Positions 6,416 through 8,819 of a stretch of 8,819 nucleotides of DNA are shown in pieces. The notes below the pieces were generated by a model. The model did not search any database. It saw nothing but the letters and a program-made list of their open reading frames with translations, and was not told the DNA's origin. The DNA is from Chlorobium sp. (GTDB taxonomy: Bacteria > Bacteroidota > Chlorobiia > Chlorobiales > Chlorobiaceae), in the NCBI GenBank assembly GCA_028278005.1, contig JANQFD010000144.1, positions 1-8,819 on the forward strand. The letters are read 5' to 3'. Every line of letters starts with the position of its first letter. Positions within the stretch are counted from its first letter, which is position 1. The translations under genes were made by a program, and so were the position numbers.

Positions 6416-6464
6416 TTGATACTGCATGCCCCTACAATGTAATGGACTTGAAAAACAAGAACAA
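6416..6464. promoter_or_regulatory. Candidate divergent promoters between the CBS-like gene and alr
   Basis: The 193-bp gap between the two divergent starts holds, on the plus strand, TTGATA (6416-6421), 16 nt, TGTAAT (6438-6443), each 5 of 6 to consensus, pointing to alr with a leader of about 140 nt. On the minus strand, TTGTTC (6464-6459), 17 nt, TACATT (6441-6436), 3 and 4 of 6, points to the CBS-like gene. The two -10 boxes overlap by four bases, so the promoters would compete. The plus-strand promoter is the stronger prediction. Confidence 0.35.
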
Positions 6465-6589
6465 AATATGTTTTTTACCTAAAAGATGCAGCAGACGACC
6501 CTCGCCCTGCTATCCGTTTCCGAAACACAATGAAATGCTGAACTACGCCATTGAACGCTGATTCAACAACGTTTTCAGGCGAAAACAAA

Positions 6590-7705
6590 ATGCCGGATGA
6601 GCCTCTCACTGCAGCTCTCATCTCCACGGGCAACCTTTTGCACAACTTCCGCAGGATAAAGGAGCGGATCAGTGATCAATGTCGTGTGATGGGGGTCGTC
6701 AAGGCCAATGCTTACGGGCACGACGCTGTTCATGTTTCGAAAACTCTCGAAAATTCCGGTGTCAGCGATTTCGGGGTCGCAAATATACAGGAAGCCATAT
6801 TGTTACGCAGGACCGGCGCTGTTTCCCGAAATGCATCGATCCTTGCTTTTTGCCCACCTCTTCCATCCCACATCGCCTTCTTTCTGCAGCACGATATAGA
6901 AGCAACCATCTGTGATTTTGACTTGCTTCGTACAGCCGAATCTATAGCATCTGCCCATAACAAGTCTCTCAGGGTTCATGTAAAAATTGATACCGGTATG
7001 GGCAGACAGGGGACAAAACCTGGTAATGCATTTCAACTGCTGAAGGCGGTGGAAGAAAGCCCTCACCTCAGACTTGTAGGGGCTTATACCCACTTCGCCC
7101 AGAGCACGCGTCAGGACAGTTTTACCGGTTTCCAGCTTGAAACATTCAGAAATCTCTGTACCGAGTTTGAAAGCTTTTTTGCAAAAAGTATCTGCAAGCA
7201 CGCGGCAAACAGCGGTGCCGTCCTTTGCAGAAAAGATGCCTGCCTGGATATGGTCAGGCCGGGAATCATGCTTTATGGATACTCCCCTGACGACAGCATC
7301 AAAAGCACTATCAACCTGAAACCTGTCATGCAGCTGCTTGCAAAAGTGATTTTCATCAAAGAGGTCGATGCCGGAACGACAATCAGTTACAATCGAACCT
7401 GGTCTGCGCCATCAAGACGCAAAATAGCCACTTTGGCCGCCGGTTATGCTGACGGATACCACAGAACGTTGTCAAACAAGGCCCGGGTATTCATCCGGGG
7501 GACCTCCTATTCCCAGGTAGGAACCATCACGATGGATCAAATCATGGTTGACCTCGGAAATACCGGTAATGTCCGTGTCGGTGACGATGCAGTGCTTTTC
7601 GGGTGGGACGGCACGCCAGCTGACGATCTTGCAAGGGCTGCCGGTACCATAAGCTATGAAATTCTCTGCGCTGTTTCCTCAAGGGTCAGGAGATCTTTTA
7701 TATAG
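6590..7705 (+). CDS. alr: Alanine racemase
   Basis: Alr is a PLP-dependent enzyme (fold type III) that interconverts L- and D-alanine for peptidoglycan. Key sites are present in the 371-residue form: VVKANAYGH with PLP lysine Lys38, KIDTGMGRQG with Arg139, THFAQ, NSGAVL, VRPGIMLYG with Arg223 contacting the pyridine nitrogen, TISYNRTW with catalytic Tyr267, GYADGYHR (285-292), and TMDQIMVDLG. The C-terminus GTISYEILCAVSSRV is typical. The length matches the family. The frame extends 13 codons upstream to a TTG at 6551, but the ATG at 6590 puts the catalytic lysine at the usual distance from the N-terminus and has an AGG-containing stretch about 10 nt upstream, so it is preferred. The gene heads a tight cluster, with the helix-hairpin-helix gene 3 bp downstream. 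Confidence 0.96.
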   Translation: MPDEPLTAALISTGNLLHNFRRIKERISDQCRVMGVVKANAYGHDAVHVSKTLENSGVSDFGVANIQEAILLRRTGAVSRNASILAFCPPLPSHIAFFLQHDIEATICDFDLLRTAESIASAHNKSLRVHVKIDTGMGRQGTKPGNAFQLLKAVEESPHLRLVGAYTHFAQSTRQDSFTGFQLETFRNLCTEFESFFAKSICKHAANSGAVLCRKDACLDMVRPGIMLYGYSPDDSIKSTINLKPVMQLLAKVIFIKEVDAGTTISYNRTWSAPSRRKIATLAAGYADGYHRTLSNKARVFIRGTSYSQVGTITMDQIMVDLGNTGNVRVGDDAVLFGWDGTPADDLARAAGTISYEILCAVSSRVRRSFI

Positions 7706-7708
7706 CAT

Positions 7709-8191
7709 ATGAACGTACGGGAAAACATAGCCGTTCGGCTCAGCATGACAAGAACGGAGATAACCGTCATATCGCTCCTGATGCTCTTTCTCATTATAGG
7801 CATCATCATCCGGAGCACCGGCTCCCTGCAGTATGCAGACCTTGTACAGGAAACAGAACCCTTTACCGAAGCTCAGGTAGACAGCCTTCTCAAGGAAGCG
7901 ACTCTCCTCGATACGGATCTTGCAAGAGCCGGACTGGATGCCCTGCATCTCCAACGCCCGACAACAACGGCACAGAAAGCCAAACCCGGCTCACGAAGAA
8001 TCGTATTTTCAACCGCTACTGCCGAAGATCTCGGAAGCATTCCCGGAATCAGCAACATTCTCGCCGGACGTTTGATATCGTTCAGGAATACAAGAAACGG
8101 CAAGGTTGAAAGATTCACGGATTTTTTGGAAGTTAAGGGCATCGGCAGAAAAAGAATGGAAACCCTCGAACAGCACTTGATCCTTGAATAA
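7709..8191 (+). CDS. Membrane-anchored helix-hairpin-helix protein (ComEA-like design)
   Basis: This is a 160-residue protein. Residues 18-35 (ITVISLLMLFLIIGIIIR) form a single N-terminal membrane helix after a short basic segment, so the rest is probably outside the cytoplasmic membrane. A polar spacer (40-95) leads to a C-terminal double helix-hairpin-helix: ATAEDLGSIPGISNILAGRL (103-122) with the IPGI hairpin, and FLEVKGIGRKRMETLEQHL (139-157) with the VKGIG hairpin. This is the build of ComEA-type DNA-binding proteins that capture DNA in natural transformation. HhH pairs also occur in GspK-like and other proteins, so the exact role is open. It starts 3 bp after alr, and the next gene begins directly after its TAA, so translational coupling is likely. 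No useful Shine-Dalgarno sequence is present (AGGAG lies 16 nt upstream). Confidence 0.82.
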   Translation: MNVRENIAVRLSMTRTEITVISLLMLFLIIGIIIRSTGSLQYADLVQETEPFTEAQVDSLLKEATLLDTDLARAGLDALHLQRPTTTAQKAKPGSRRIVFSTATAEDLGSIPGISNILAGRLISFRNTRNGKVERFTDFLEVKGIGRKRMETLEQHLILE

Positions 8192-8819
8192 ATGAGCATT
8201 ACCTGCCACGCTTGCGCAATAGATGTATATTCTACAGCAATCATGAGCATCACGTATGACCCTGCAGATGGCTATACGGTTACTGATTGCCAGACAGTAC
8301 GTGCAGGTATCGGGGATTTTTCCGCACACAATAGTGACCGGGCCGTAAACAAAATCACATCGCTGCTGAGAAAGAAGAACATCGAATCTCTGGCACTTTC
8401 CTTAAAGACAAGACGCTTTTTTCCTTTAGCCACCGTTACATCCCGGGATATAACCGACAGGGCATTTGCAACGCACTGCAAGGCAGAAGCGGCCTTGCTG
8501 CTGAACAGGCCCTCGGAATATCTCCATGACAAGGTACCCTACCCATTCATACCTGCACAGGACAGTGTAAGCAGGCACCTCTTGTTTTACTACCCCAGCG
8601 AACCGTTTGAGACAGTGCATGAAAAACTTCGCTCATACTGTTCGATCAAGAGCGGCACTCACTACCTAAGGCCGACGATCCTGAGCATCGCGGCAAGTTT
8701 TCAACCGTTTATTCTTCTGGAACTGGAACGTGAGTATGTGACATTTTCAAGGGGTAACAACGGACAGCTTGAATATTTCAGTTACTGGAAACTGAACCAC
8801 GACAGTGATGCCGTATACT
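8192..8819 (+). CDS. Uncharacterised protein, 3' partial; faint PilM/ASKHA-type resemblance
   Basis: The frame is open from the ATG at 8192, immediately after the preceding TAA, to the end of the window (209 codons, no stop). I do not recognise a named family. The N-terminus (CAIDVYSTAIMSITYD, then GYTV) has the beta-hairpin rhythm of GIDIGSSSIK.VE...G, the first phosphate loop of PilM/FtsA-type actin-fold proteins. About 170 residues later, FILLELEREYVTFSRGNNG followed by LEYFSYWKL resembles their second half (DIG...T....G.L.F.R.I). The glycines of both loops are missing, so nucleotide binding may be lost, as in GspL-type proteins. There is no membrane segment in the visible part. Being joined to a ComEA-like gene fits a type IV pilus, competence or secretion locus continuing beyond the window. 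The fold assignment is tentative; the coding call is solid. A second ATG at 8243 is a less likely start because it would remove the first strand. Confidence 0.78.
   Translation, partial: MSITCHACAIDVYSTAIMSITYDPADGYTVTDCQTVRAGIGDFSAHNSDRAVNKITSLLRKKNIESLALSLKTRRFFPLATVTSRDITDRAFATHCKAEAALLLNRPSEYLHDKVPYPFIPAQDSVSRHLLFYYPSEPFETVHEKLRSYCSIKSGTHYLRPTILSIAASFQPFILLELEREYVTFSRGNNGQLEYFSYWKLNHDSDAVY

Noticed and set aside
6451..6475. Inverted repeat AAAAACA ... TGTTTTT in the alr leader as terminator or operator
   Set aside because: It is a 7-bp stem of almost only A-T pairs with an 11-nt loop in an AT-rich stretch; this is likely by chance.
6551..6589. Extension of alr to a TTG at 6551
   Set aside because: It adds 13 residues not needed by the family and is a weaker start than the ATG at 6590, though it cannot be excluded.
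8192..8254. Near-repeat of ATGAGCATTACC and ATGAGCATCACG, 51 bp apart
   Set aside because: It is a single 12-nt near match with no extension on either side; it gives two possible starts but no sign of duplication.

Overview
The window looks like a piece of chromosome from a green sulfur bacterium (Chlorobiaceae, Chlorobi). This is inferred from the protein style (an S21 of the Chlorobium type, an AroA starting PPDKSISHR), a roughly balanced base composition, and translation starts that mostly lack Shine-Dalgarno sequences. No database search was run, so the taxon is a judgement from memory. There are no rRNA or tRNA genes, insertion sequences, phage genes or CRISPR repeats, and almost all of the window is coding.

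Layout. (1) Positions 1-2608, plus strand: the 3' part of an HD-domain phosphohydrolase of the SAMHD1/YdhJ type, a small YtxH-like membrane-anchored protein, and an alpha/beta hydrolase with a complete Ser-Asp-His triad. (2) Positions 2617-4871, minus strand: a 213-residue protein with two CxxC knuckles and a Tudor/SH3-like tail, then rpsU, a strong intrinsic terminator, and aroA, in transcription order. aroA converges on the hydrolase with only 8 bp between the stop codons. (3) Positions 5023-6396, minus strand: a cystathionine beta-synthase-like protein with a C-terminal CBS-domain pair. Its PLP-binding lysine is replaced by tyrosine and its other cofactor loops are altered. It has its own terminator. 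(4) Positions 6590-8819, plus strand, divergent from the previous gene: alanine racemase (alr), a membrane-anchored helix-hairpin-helix protein of ComEA-like design, and the 5' part of a protein that faintly resembles PilM-type pilus/secretion ATPase-fold proteins. The three are packed with gaps of 3 and 0 bp and look like one operon.

The most interesting points are the apparent PLP-site pseudoenzyme with CBS sensors (5023-6396); the rpsU gene, whose near-perfect extended Shine-Dalgarno and TTG start stand out against SD-poor neighbours; the terminator only 24 nt ahead of the aroA ATG, which makes a promoter-less or attenuated aroA leader likely; and the alr-HhH-PilM-like cluster. Most of the rest is ordinary housekeeping gene content.
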